The position numbers and the translations under genes were made by a program. This document shows positions 5,479 through 12,764 of a stretch of DNA of 48,967 nucleotides, piece after piece. Under the pieces are notes generated by a model. It saw only the letters and a list, made by a program, of their open reading frames with translations, ran no database searches and was not told the DNA's origin. Source of the DNA: a virus; IMG/VR virus record IMGVR_UViG_3300042888_002518, positions 1-48,967 of that record; one strand, 5' to 3'. Position 1 is the first letter of the stretch, and every line of letters starts with the position of its first letter.

Positions 5479-6060
5479 TTATTTTTGTGTGGCGCGATAC
5501 ATTTTTCGTGCGCCCTGTGGTCCTGGGTGAATACCATCGCCTCGGTTAAGTTCCGGCGAATACTTTTCAAGTGGGCCCAAAAAGATTGCGCCTTCTTGAC
5601 GAGCAACTTCTGCTAATCGTGCATTTGCATTTTGTTTGGCAAAGTTAACACGATACCAACCATAGCGATTTTTAATCCAAGGGGAACTCTGTGACCCTGT
5701 ACCAACAAGATACACAGTTGCACCAGCTTGTTTCAATAGACGAATCTGCTGATTGATTAATGCAGTGTTAAGATTACGACCTTCGCCGTTCTTGCGCTCA
5801 TAAGTGCTGTTACTAGCACCACTACTAAGAATAACAGTAGCACCATTAGCCTTACCGGTTGCAATAAACTTTTTTACATAGCCTAGGATAACTCTAGTAT
5901 CCATGCCGCCCTTGCGCCAAACATGATGTCCGGCACGATCAATTCCACTTGAGTTTGCAATACCGACCGCAATACTGTCGCCGATGACATATGTTGCTGC
6001 ATTTGCGGGTACCGCGAAAGCAAATAACGCTGCTAAACTTAATATCAAATTCTTAAACAT
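5479..6060 (-). CDS. Secreted SGNH/GDSL-type hydrolase
   Basis: A signal peptide covers about residues 1-21 (ending PANA). The mature part opens with the block I motif IGDSIAVG (catalytic S29) and ends with the block V motif DGIHP (D175, H178). These give the Ser-Asp/His triad of SGNH esterases, which remove acyl groups from sugars or lipids. I used the ATG at 6060, with AAGGAG eight bases upstream, instead of an in-frame TTG one codon earlier. It is adjacent to a second, shorter SGNH gene. Export suggests action on peptidoglycan, O-antigen or capsule acetyl groups in the periplasm. Confidence 0.85.
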   Translation of the reverse strand: MFKNLILSLAALFAFAVPANAATYVIGDSIAVGIANSSGIDRAGHHVWRKGGMDTRVILGYVKKFIATGKANGATVILSSGASNSTYERKNGEGRNLNTALINQQIRLLKQAGATVYLVGTGSQSSPWIKNRYGWYRVNFAKQNANARLAEVARQEGAIFLGPLEKYSPELNRGDGIHPGPQGARKMYRATQK

Positions 6061-6071
6061 CAATCTTCTCC

Positions 6072-6476
6072 TTAAAGTCCAGAATCTTTTACGATTCTAC
6101 GGTAGCCGGTAAAAGTTGGATGAACCCCATCTTTACTGAGAGACTTAATAGTTACTGTTGAGTCGCCATATTGGCTAGCAATTTTCTTAACAATAGCCTG
6201 CTTTGCCGGCTTGATTGCAGGTACAATCCAAACCACTCTTTTAGCTTGGATTTGTTTACGCAACTTGTTAAGTTCTTTTTCACTATTCAGATACCTGGTA
6301 TCGTTGCTACCTAAGCTAATGACTACTGTATTTGCATCCAACTGCTTGGTGTGCAGATATACATCATTCCAATGCTTTGAATTCCAACCACTGTGGGCAT
6401 AAGATACGCAATGCGTCGGCGCGACCATCTTTGTACCAACTGCGATGCTATCGCCTAAAATCAAACATTCTAACAT
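6072..6476 (-). CDS. SGNH/GDSL-type hydrolase without signal peptide
   Basis: A 134-residue minimal SGNH fold with block I LGDSIAVG (S10), block III SLGSND (G56, N58) and block V DGVHP (D116, H119). All catalytic residues are present. It is related to the neighbouring secreted enzyme (both have GDSIAVG and DG[IV]HP) but is shorter and lacks a leader, so the pair looks like a duplication with different destinations. The ATG has a GGAGAAG site. It could be a virion component or a cytoplasmic esterase. Confidence 0.85.
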   Translation of the reverse strand: MLECLILGDSIAVGTKMVAPTHCVSYAHSGWNSKHWNDVYLHTKQLDANTVVISLGSNDTRYLNSEKELNKLRKQIQAKRVVWIVPAIKPAKQAIVKKIASQYGDSTVTIKSLSKDGVHPTFTGYRRIVKDSGL

Positions 6477-6487
6477 TATCTTCTCCT

Positions 6488-6892
6488 TTAAAAATCTGCA
6501 TTATGGTGTTGCCAAATCTTATCAGTGCCACCTAGATGGCCCCAATCGCTATCAACAACCATTTTGCTACTAATACCGCCTCTTGGCCTAAACTTGATTT
6601 CAAGTCGCATTCTAAATGGAGTGTATGCTTCCATTAAATGCTTGTACATAACATCAATTGCCCGTTCATAACTAATGATAGTATCTCTATATTGTAGCAG
6701 GTATTCTTTCAAACTCTTTAGTTCAATCGTCTTTTCATTGCCATGAAACCAGATGCGAATATGCCCAAAGTCAGGTTGATTCTTTACTCCAAGAAAAGTA
6801 AATTCTGGAATATCAATCTGTTGTTCGTATCCGTTTGCTGCATTTGGCAAACTAGCTAATGTGTTTTCTATATTCTTCCAAAGTTTTGGCAT
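6488..6892 (-). CDS. QueF-like protein lacking the catalytic cysteine
   Basis: The 134-residue sequence follows the NADPH-dependent 7-cyano-7-deazaguanine reductase (QueF) pattern: NQPDFG (D41), IELKSLKEYL (57-66), a Glu in the position of the substrate-binding Glu (E76) and FRPRGGIS (101-108). QueF makes preQ1 for queuosine. However, the nucleophilic cysteine of the usual FTxLCPxTGQPDF is missing: here the stretch is FTFLGVKNQPDF, with Gly35 in its place and one residue fewer. It should not form the thioimide intermediate. It may bind a 7-deazaguanine for DNA or tRNA modification, or do something new. Its start overlaps the upstream stop (TAATG). Confidence 0.75.
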   Translation of the reverse strand: MPKLWKNIENTLASLPNAANGYEQQIDIPEFTFLGVKNQPDFGHIRIWFHGNEKTIELKSLKEYLLQYRDTIISYERAIDVMYKHLMEAYTPFRMRLEIKFRPRGGISSKMVVDSDWGHLGGTDKIWQHHNADF

Positions 6893-7572
6893 TAACTATA
6901 TTCCTTTCTTAAAATCTCAAATGTCTCTTCCCAAGTTGAAACATTATATTGTTTAATTGCATGTTGTGCAATAGTATAATCATTTCCACCAGGATATATC
7001 TTATCTCCAAAGAACACAAACGGAGATATGTATTCTACTATCTGGCTCTTATCTTTTCCTACAGGATGAATATCTATTCCGGTTTCGCCTGCGACTGTGG
7101 CCTCTAGATTTGGAAAATTTTCGCGGATAAGGAATGCGTAAAAATTTCGCTCATCTACACGAGTATCGTATTCCAAATATTCAGAACGATCATTAATGTC
7201 TGCATTGCGTCCAATGACACTGAAATTGCAAGAACCGGGGCGCATTTCAATATGATTTCCGGTCCGCTTTGGAAAGGAACTCAACTGCAATAGGCTTTCA
7301 AGATATTCATGTTGTTCGATAGTCAATGCAAAGTCATTGACATACTGTAGCTCTCCGCTCACATAGAGAGCGTTTCCGCAGCAGCTATACACACCTTTGA
7401 CAGTGTTGCATATCTCTTTGCCAAGCTGCTCTAGCGTCTTCTCGTAGTCGCTTCCGGACACAAGATATACATTATTGTTTTGGCAGAATGAAAGGAACCA
7501 TTCCCCAAACGATGGAAAGATACGCTGTCTACTGAGTGTCAGCGTACCGTCTACATCAAATACATAATTCAT
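6892..7572 (-). CDS. Phosphomannomutase, eukaryotic-type HAD family
   Basis: The 226 residues fit the HAD-type phosphomannomutase family, best known from eukaryotes (PMM1/PMM2), not the usual bacterial alpha-D-phosphohexomutase. Visible motifs: nucleophile site FDVDGTLT (D6, D8), VSGSDYEKTLEQLG, the substrate loop FSVIGRNAD, and FFGDKIYPGGNDY near the C-terminus. It would interconvert mannose-6-phosphate and mannose-1-phosphate for GDP-mannose synthesis. Slightly shorter than typical (about 245). Coupled by TAATG overlaps to both neighbours. It may supply sugars for glycosylation together with the GT4 enzyme encoded at 10653-11639; that link is inference. Confidence 0.8.
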   Translation of the reverse strand: MNYVFDVDGTLTLSRQRIFPSFGEWFLSFCQNNNVYLVSGSDYEKTLEQLGKEICNTVKGVYSCCGNALYVSGELQYVNDFALTIEQHEYLESLLQLSSFPKRTGNHIEMRPGSCNFSVIGRNADINDRSEYLEYDTRVDERNFYAFLIRENFPNLEATVAGETGIDIHPVGKDKSQIVEYISPFVFFGDKIYPGGNDYTIAQHAIKQYNVSTWEETFEILRKEYS

Positions 7573-8213
7573 TATTTCAGTCCTTCCTTAACTTTGTCGT
7601 TAAGCACTGTATCAATTTCCATAATATATCTAGCAATCACTCTATCTTCCGCAGTGCTAGGAAGAATTGCTGCATGGGCATATATCGAAGGATATATACA
7701 CAGTTTTCCCGGAAGAAATTCAAATTCTTTTACCGGGTCACCAAAAACCATATTATTATACATCATAGTAGATCCAGAGTTACCCACCAAATGAACTAAG
7801 AACGACCAATAATTATTAAACTCATCACTATCAGAATGCACATCCATCTGTCTCATTTGAAATTTAGGGTCTGTGCTAGTTAGGTTTATATTGAGATTGA
7901 CTGTGGCATTAAATTTAGCAGTAGGGTCAATTTTTAAAAATTCATTCTTAACAATAGTAGTAAGTTCATAGACAAAAGGAGGTGTGATCGCTTCATTCCA
8001 AATGTCGTTGTCACACAACGCACAAACTAGCGTGTTACCATCGTCTACCCTAAAATGATAGTTACCACTAGATGCATGATACGGTAAAGACCTCCAATCA
8101 TACCCGTCTATGGATTCTTGTAAAGATTTAGAAATAGGGAGAATTCTCTCATATAACCTATCCAAACTTGTGAGGGTATGTATATTTTTATATTGTCTTT
8201 TAGGTAAGGCCAT
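7572..8213 (-). CDS. 2OG-Fe(II) oxygenase family protein
   Basis: Contains the facial triad H126-x-D128 (in MDVHSDSDEF) and H180 (in SIYAHAA), with R191 or R195 as candidates for binding 2-oxoglutarate. The order of strands matches small phage dioxygenases that act on proteins or nucleotides. Two in-frame ATGs exist upstream, but the one at 8213 is preceded by a TTAAATA late box with a five-base gap, matching the leaderless pattern, so I chose it. It is followed immediately by the phosphomannomutase gene (TAATG). Confidence 0.8.
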   Translation of the reverse strand: MALPKRQYKNIHTLTSLDRLYERILPISKSLQESIDGYDWRSLPYHASSGNYHFRVDDGNTLVCALCDNDIWNEAITPPFVYELTTIVKNEFLKIDPTAKFNATVNLNINLTSTDPKFQMRQMDVHSDSDEFNNYWSFLVHLVGNSGSTMMYNNMVFGDPVKEFEFLPGKLCIYPSIYAHAAILPSTAEDRVIARYIMEIDTVLNDKVKEGLK

Positions 8214-8218
8214 ACACT

Positions 8219-8226
8219 TATTTAAT
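8219..8226 (-). promoter_or_regulatory. Late promoter box ATTAAATA
   Basis: Five bases before the ATG at 8213; it decides the start of the second oxygenase gene. Confidence 0.55.
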
Positions 8227-8252
8227 AACTTCATCAATAGCGTAAGTTTATA

Positions 8253-9314
8253 TTAGAATGCAAGGGCACTATAATCGTACAGTGCCTTTTCCTTGACGCG
8301 GGTCAGAATGAGACGGGCGCCCTTGCTTTCAAAGATGAACTTACCTTCCTGACTGTTCAGATTGATAAGATGCTCAGGGGCAAAGCGAAGGTCAACCCAA
8401 TTAGAATCATCATCGTTCGGGTCAGGATCGTATTCAACATTTACGCCCTTCATAGCAAGCGGGTTGCCCATCCAAACCTTAGGGTCAACTCCGGAGATTT
8501 CTTTTCCGCCATCAATCAACTTGATTTCGTACTTAGCACCATCATCATACTCAGGCTTAGCGTTGAGCATTTCAAGTGCTTCGGTCGGAGTCTCGTTATA
8601 TCGATTCATTTCTTCAACAAGTGCCTTAAGCATGTCAAAGTTGAACTGCCCGAACAAGCTGGTCAGCGAACAAATCTGATCAATGTACTGCTTGCTGTTG
8701 AGGTTGTCTTCACAATATTCACGAATGAAGATTTGGTCAAGACCCTTGAAGTCAAGCAGATAGAAGATACGACCAGGACGATTGCGCATGTGCGAATCAA
8801 CTCGCCACTTGTCATTCACTGTAAGAATGTACAGCTTCTTAGAACCGAACACACCATCAAGCAATGTCAGGATTTCTTCCTGCTTCTCGCGGTCATAGAC
8901 CTTCTCAAATTCGTCAAAGAGAACGATACACGGCTGGTCAATGTCCTGCAGCAGCTTGAAGAAGCCGTCACCAGTCCAATCACGATTGATTACGATAGTA
9001 GGGACACCCTGCTTCGCAAGTTCAACCGAAATGTTCTTAGCAAGAAGTGTCTTACCAGAACCCTTTTCACCGTTCAACAGAACACCGGTCTGTTGCGGGC
9101 GCTTCCAGAACGAGTTGATGATTCGGTCAGTATGACGCAATGTGTTACCATACATCTTTGTAGGGATTTCAAAATTATCAATAGATTCAAGATAGAAATT
9201 ACCCATTGGGTCTACCGCAACAGTGTAGTTGCCTGCAGGAAGCTGCTCATGCAAATCCATTGCTTCCTTGCTGGAAACACGAAAACTTGTGCCGTTCTTC
9301 AAAAAATATGCCAT
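8253..9314 (-). CDS. AAA+ ATPase
   Basis: A 353-residue protein with Walker A GEKGSGKT (82-89), Walker B VLFDEFEK (131-138), a sensor-like LTVNDKW and arginines in SHMRNRPGR. The N-terminal 60 residues have no nucleotide-binding motif and may bind the target. The C-terminal region after about 250 is variable. Proteins of this type remodel complexes or unfold partners; in a phage it may act in assembly, replication or takeover of host complexes. The ATG has an AAGGAT site. The partner is unknown. Confidence 0.85.
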   Translation of the reverse strand: MAYFLKNGTSFRVSSKEAMDLHEQLPAGNYTVAVDPMGNFYLESIDNFEIPTKMYGNTLRHTDRIINSFWKRPQQTGVLLNGEKGSGKTLLAKNISVELAKQGVPTIVINRDWTGDGFFKLLQDIDQPCIVLFDEFEKVYDREKQEEILTLLDGVFGSKKLYILTVNDKWRVDSHMRNRPGRIFYLLDFKGLDQIFIREYCEDNLNSKQYIDQICSLTSLFGQFNFDMLKALVEEMNRYNETPTEALEMLNAKPEYDDGAKYEIKLIDGGKEISGVDPKVWMGNPLAMKGVNVEYDPDPNDDDSNWVDLRFAPEHLINLNSQEGKFIFESKGARLILTRVKEKALYDYSALAF

Positions 9315-9326
9315 CTTAGTTTATCC

Positions 9327-9527
9327 TTAATTAGCTACAAATGCGGCAGCAATTATTACCAATAATACGGCAATCGCTTGCCACTTAACTCTTGAAAACA
9401 TCATTTGAGTTTGCTTTGCACGAGATTCAGTTGTTTGTTCTTGTGAAAACGCGGTAAGTCCACGCAGTAACGCAAACAAGGTAAATCCAGCTGCAATAGC
9501 AATTAGAAAAATAAGCAGAAATATCAT
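9327..9527 (-). CDS. Small twin-membrane-segment protein, HIG1-like
   Basis: Sixty-six residues with two hydrophobic segments (about 1-24 and 48-64) joined by a polar hinge. The segment MFSRVKWQAIAV recalls the (M)RxRVxxQxxAI signature of HIG1-domain proteins, which in alphaproteobacteria and mitochondria associate with respiratory complexes. The homology is by eye only. Its start codon overlaps the stop of a tiny upstream gene (ATGA). It may tune host respiration during infection; that is inference. Confidence 0.55.
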   Translation of the reverse strand: MIFLLIFLIAIAAGFTLFALLRGLTAFSQEQTTESRAKQTQMMFSRVKWQAIAVLLVIIAAAFVAN

Positions 9528-9607
9528 TTACGAAACAATCCTACTATTACCACAAGACATATAATAAGTCCTGCGTATCCCAATAAACCGATCATCGTAT
9601 CATTCAT
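9524..9607 (-). CDS. Tiny single-membrane-segment peptide (27 aa)
   Basis: Reads MNDTMIGLLGYAGLIIC and ends VGLFRK: one membrane helix with a positively charged end. Its stop overlaps the next gene's start (ATGA), the coupling used throughout this window, which argues that it is real. The binding site is weak and there is a second in-frame ATG five codons in. Confidence 0.5.
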   Translation of the reverse strand: MNDTMIGLLGYAGLIICLVVIVGLFRK

Positions 9608-9610
9608 TCT

Positions 9611-9787
9611 TCATTTCCCACACCACTCAAGTAATCCGCCGTTAGTATCAGACCACGGACAATATTGTTCCCATAACGCTGACGATTGTTCAGGATTTTC
9701 TTTCATCAATTTGTCTACATTGACTCTAGATTTATATCCAGCCAAAGTCCAATCATGCGTTTTTAAGGCAGTTTCTAAATCGCTCAT
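9611..9787 (-). CDS. Small protein of unknown function (58 aa)
   Basis: Starts MSDLETALKTHDWTL; tryptophan-rich, no recognised domain. The ATG overlaps the upstream stop (TAATG), and GGAGGAAAT upstream is a good binding site. It is part of a run of small coupled genes. Confidence 0.7.
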   Translation of the reverse strand: MSDLETALKTHDWTLAGYKSRVNVDKLMKENPEQSSALWEQYCPWSDTNGGLLEWCGK

Positions 9788-9981
9788 TAGGCATTTCCTC
9801 CACACCATTGTTCCGCTTTTTTATATGCGGTACTTACTCTTTTATATCGTTTGCTTTCACTGACAGTTTTCATGGTGTGAGCATAACGAACAAAGTATCC
9901 TTGGTCATCTTCGCACACTGTGGCACCTTTTCTGGTGCCAGATGTTCCCCAAACAGACCTTAATACTTTCATCTTACTCAT
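9787..9981 (-). CDS. Small basic protein of unknown function (64 aa)
   Basis: Basic and lysine-rich in its second half (SESKRYKRVSTAYKKAEQW), which would suit nucleic-acid binding. The start is at ATG 9981, eight bases inside the upstream gene, with GGAGAGC nearby; an ATG three codons later (9972) is also possible. No family recognised. Confidence 0.65.
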   Translation of the reverse strand: MSKMKVLRSVWGTSGTRKGATVCEDDQGYFVRYAHTMKTVSESKRYKRVSTAYKKAEQWCGGNA

Positions 9982-10276
9982 GCTCTCCAGTAGCACTACG
10001 ACCCCATCCTGACTTACGCACGAACAATTCTGGTTTTACTGTTGCAGTAGTATATGTCGCAACCGTTAAGGCTGCTGCGCCAATAAGTACAGCATGGGCG
10101 ATTAGATTCACTCCCATAAACGCATATGTGCCAGTTGCAATTGAGAACGCAATAGCCCACATCCAACCTAGCACTTGATATACCATATGCCGAATGTTGC
10201 CCTCAGGGATATTTCGCAGGGGACTCTTGTTATAATCAAAAATAAAATTCCAACTTGCTAATATAATATTCTTCAT
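9974..10276 (-). CDS. Membrane protein of unknown function (100 aa)
   Basis: Two predicted membrane helices at about residues 32-52 and 56-78, flanked by polar ends (start MKNIILASWNF, end RSATGEHE). A GAGGA site precedes the ATG. With the two membrane peptides just downstream it makes a small membrane-protein cassette. Confidence 0.75.
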   Translation of the reverse strand: MKNIILASWNFIFDYNKSPLRNIPEGNIRHMVYQVLGWMWAIAFSIATGTYAFMGVNLIAHAVLIGAAALTVATYTTATVKPELFVRKSGWGRSATGEHE

Positions 10277-10286
10277 TAGTGTATCC

Positions 10287-10610
10287 TCAAAATTTCAACA
10301 GGTTAAATGCGAGAAGAATATCCCGCTTGTCTTCATCAATGGGATGAACTGCGATTGCAGTCATTTCCCCATCGTTCAAGTCCGGCTCGACAAAATGCAC
10401 ATACTTAATGCCAAACTCAAACAGAATCTTTTCAACGGCAAGAAGTGCCTCAAGATTCCTAACTCCGACACAGGTAAAATATGTATTATCTGCATCAGCA
10501 TCTTTACCTAACACGGACCCTAGCTTGTACGCAACATGTGCAGTCTGCACAAGCTGGTACTCCTTAAAGATATCTTGCCGGGTAAAGAAATATGCGTATT
10601 GTTTAGTCAT
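10287..10610 (-). CDS. Hypothetical protein, possibly Pth2-like fold
   Basis: The 107 residues begin KQYAYFFTRQDI, continue with QLVQTAHVAYKLG and end with an EPDLNDGEMTAIAV strand. The order (beta strand, helix with an AH pair, then FVEPDLNDGEMTAIAV) resembles archaeal/eukaryotic-type peptidyl-tRNA hydrolase 2 and related phage proteins, but the catalytic signature is not convincing. It is first in its operon, directly under a consensus early promoter, so it should be expressed early. Confidence 0.7.
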   Translation of the reverse strand: MTKQYAYFFTRQDIFKEYQLVQTAHVAYKLGSVLGKDADADNTYFTCVGVRNLEALLAVEKILFEFGIKYVHFVEPDLNDGEMTAIAVHPIDEDKRDILLAFNLLKF

Positions 10611-10616
10611 AGTCTC

Positions 10617-10645
10617 TTTATAACAAACTATGAATCAAATGTCAA
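10617..10645 (-). promoter_or_regulatory. Early (sigma-70-like) promoter
   Basis: TTGACA (10640-10645), 17-nt spacer, TATAAA (10617-10622), preceded by GG. The -10 box lies only about seven bases before the ATG at 10610, so this leader too is very short. Confidence 0.82.
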
Positions 10646-10652
10646 CCTTTTT

Positions 10653-11639
10653 TTATATGGTGACTAGATTATTTTTGAAAATATCCCAGCAGTTTTCCCA
10701 AGTCCACTTTTTGCTTTTTTCGTAAACACTGATCCTATTAAGTTCTAAACAGTGGTCAATAGCAACAGACAGACTATTATCCATAAAGCCTGTTTCGTGT
10801 TGGTCAATAACATCTTTAGGACCAGTAACATTGTAAGCTGCGACAGGGACACCACAAGCCATTGATTCAATCATTACAATACCGAATGTATCTTCTCTGC
10901 TTGGAAACACGAATACATCACTGTTAGCATAATATTCTGCTAACTCGTTGCCACGCTTTACCCCAACAAATTCTACATTAGGATATTTTGATTCTAGTTC
11001 TTTTCTATAAGGACCATCGCCTACTACAATCTTTTTAGCATTAGGATACGCCAGTGAACAAAAATCATCTAGTCCTTTTTCTTTACTGACTCTACCCACA
11101 TTGATTAAGGTTAGACCAGATGTTTTTGTTCTAGGGTAAAATATCTTAGTATCTACTCCTCGGGTCCATGACAGTATATTGCCAGTAAAGCCATTGTCTT
11201 TTAATTCTTCTACCATAGTCTGAGTAGTAGTTAGTACAACACCGCTATGTTTGTGGAACCAACGCAAATAGGTGTATGTATATTTTTCAGGTACATGATA
11301 TATTCTTTCTATAAATTCTGGAAACTTAGTGTGATAGCTTGTATTATATTTCCACTTATGTCTATCAAGCCAAAGTTTAGCAGCAAGACCAATTGGGCCT
11401 TCTGTTGCGATATGCACATAGTCTGGATTTATATCTTTAATCTTTTTACCTATCCTAAGTGGGATAGAAAGTTTTACCTCAGGATATCTAGGTGCTGAAA
11501 AATTATAGAAACAATGCGGATTGATGAACTCTATCTTAAAGTTGTCTTTTCCAGCCAGCATTTTTAGATTTTCAAATGTGGTTGCTACACCATTCACCTG
11601 TCCATCAATAATATCGGTAATTACGAGTATAGTTTTCAT
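10653..11639 (-). CDS. GT4-family glycosyltransferase
   Basis: A 328-residue GT-B enzyme. The N-terminal half is a Rossmann-like acceptor domain, and the C-terminal half has the donor-binding signature with GRVSKEKGLDDF, VVGDGPYRKELE and the E-x7-E motif in EDTFGIVMIE. Members transfer hexoses (often mannose or glucose) to lipids or glycans. It follows, via a 34-residue peptide and an LpxH-like hydrolase, with four-base overlaps. In alphaproteobacteria similar hydrolase-glycosyltransferase pairs occur, so the module may come from a host. The sugar acceptor is unknown. Confidence 0.88.
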   Translation of the reverse strand: MKTILVITDIIDGQVNGVATTFENLKMLAGKDNFKIEFINPHCFYNFSAPRYPEVKLSIPLRIGKKIKDINPDYVHIATEGPIGLAAKLWLDRHKWKYNTSYHTKFPEFIERIYHVPEKYTYTYLRWFHKHSGVVLTTTQTMVEELKDNGFTGNILSWTRGVDTKIFYPRTKTSGLTLINVGRVSKEKGLDDFCSLAYPNAKKIVVGDGPYRKELESKYPNVEFVGVKRGNELAEYYANSDVFVFPSREDTFGIVMIESMACGVPVAAYNVTGPKDVIDQHETGFMDNSLSVAIDHCLELNRISVYEKSKKWTWENCWDIFKNNLVTI

Positions 11640-11740
11640 TTTATGACGAAAGTGTTTTTATGCTTGAGTGACTTTTTTAGTGACTTCATCCAAAGCTCTT
11701 TTTCTTTTTTTTGGTCTTTATTCAAAATAGCTTCATACAT
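11636..11740 (-). CDS. Small basic peptide (34 aa) between phosphoesterase and GT4 genes
   Basis: Reads MYEAILNKDQKKEKELW and ends KNTFVIK; lysine-rich and likely helical. It overlaps the upstream stop by eight bases and the GT4 start by four (ATGA), which fills the gap exactly and supports translation. No binding site beyond a weak AAGAAAG. Function unknown. Confidence 0.5.
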   Translation of the reverse strand: MYEAILNKDQKKEKELWMKSLKKSLKHKNTFVIK

Positions 11741-12518
11741 CTTTCTTACTAGTTTTTGTACCTTCATTTTTCATCTCCTGCCAAGTTATGATTTCCCAGC
11801 GACCATCATGATGCTCTACTAATGCAGTGCATGATTCTACCCAATCGCCATCATTCATATAAACAATACCATCTATAATTTTTATTTCAGCGTTGTGGAT
11901 GTGGCCGCAGATTACACCGTCGTAGCCTTTGCGCTTACAATAAGCAGTTACATTTTGTTCAAACTTAAACATAAAATCTACTGCCTTTTTGACTTTATGT
12001 TTGAGAAACTTTGATAGCGACCAATATCCAAAGCCCATCCTGTGTCTAATCCAATTGAACCTACTGTTTAGTTCCAGTACAAAGTCATAAGCTTTATCAC
12101 CTAGGAAGCTTAACCAAGGGGCCAATCTAGTGATACCATCAAACAAGTCACCGTGTACCACGAGATACTTTTTGCCATCTACCCCTATATGGGTATGCAT
12201 ATTGGCGATTTGCATTCTGCCAAAACTTGCTGCATAAGGAATCATAGGTCGCAAGAATTCGTCATGATTGCCGGCGACATAGATCACATCGGTATCTCTT
12301 TTGCTGTGACCTAATATTCGTCTAACCACATTAGTATGTGATTGTTTCCAGCGTAGTTTGTTTTGCTGCATCTTCCATGCATCTATAATGTCACCTACTA
12401 GGTATAAAGTTTCGCAGGTGTTATGCTTTAGAAAGTTATTGAGAAGTTCTGCTTTACAGGATTTGGTACCCAAATGGACATCACTGATAAAAATTGTTCT
12501 GTATGTTTTCTGCGACAT
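11733..12518 (-). CDS. Metallophosphoesterase, LpxH-like (UDP-2,3-diacylglucosamine hydrolase group)
   Basis: A 261-residue calcineurin-fold hydrolase with all metal-binding motifs: FISDVHLG (D13, H15), YLVGDIIDAW, VAGNHDEF, VVHGD and CGHIHNAE. The SDVHLG and long helical insert with FEQNVTAYCKRKGYD match the LpxH-like group found in alphaproteobacteria, which cleave UDP-diacylglucosamine or related pyrophosphates. A late box (GCTAAATA) lies five bases before the ATG and there is no ribosome binding site. The downstream GT4 gene suggests a two-enzyme glycolipid modification module. Confidence 0.85.
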   Translation of the reverse strand: MSQKTYRTIFISDVHLGTKSCKAELLNNFLKHNTCETLYLVGDIIDAWKMQQNKLRWKQSHTNVVRRILGHSKRDTDVIYVAGNHDEFLRPMIPYAASFGRMQIANMHTHIGVDGKKYLVVHGDLFDGITRLAPWLSFLGDKAYDFVLELNSRFNWIRHRMGFGYWSLSKFLKHKVKKAVDFMFKFEQNVTAYCKRKGYDGVICGHIHNAEIKIIDGIVYMNDGDWVESCTALVEHHDGRWEIITWQEMKNEGTKTSKKDV

Positions 12519-12523
12519 ACAGC

Positions 12524-12531
12524 TATTTAGC
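12524..12531 (-). promoter_or_regulatory. Late promoter box GCTAAATA
   Basis: Five bases before the ATG of the phosphoesterase gene, which has no ribosome binding site. Confidence 0.65.
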
Positions 12532-12760
12532 TTAGCTTGTTGCGAATAACTGTTGTAACATTATTGATATCGGTGTTCTGTCTGCGAAGCTGTCTGCTAT
12601 TAAGTTCGAGTGCGGTAGCCATCTTGTGCAATTGTTCGCTTAACATGCGAACCTTTTCTTCTAAAACTTTAACACGCTTTTCTGAATCAGTGTTACTAGG
12701 AGCTGCCTCCAGTAAGGATTCGGTGTCTATCATTGGTTTGTTTGTGTACATCTTTTTCAT
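12527..12760 (-). CDS. Coiled-coil protein of unknown function (77 aa)
   Basis: Starts MKKMYTNKPMIDTES. Residues about 28-60 form a clear heptad coiled coil (KRVKVLEEKVRMLSEQLHK). I start it at 12760, because an AATAAATA late box ends five bases upstream; the longer reading frame begins inside the preceding gene. It may be a small structural or scaffold partner. No family recognised. Confidence 0.65.
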   Translation of the reverse strand: MKKMYTNKPMIDTESLLEAAPSNTDSEKRVKVLEEKVRMLSEQLHKMATALELNSRQLRRQNTDINNVTTVIRNKLS

Positions 12761-12764
12761 GATA

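Noticed and set aside
8370-9365. Long plus-strand open frame of 331 codons opposite the AAA+ ATPase gene
   Set aside because: The minus strand has an intact Walker A/B ATPase with a good start site; the plus-strand frame is a mirror effect of its codon use and has no domain signature.
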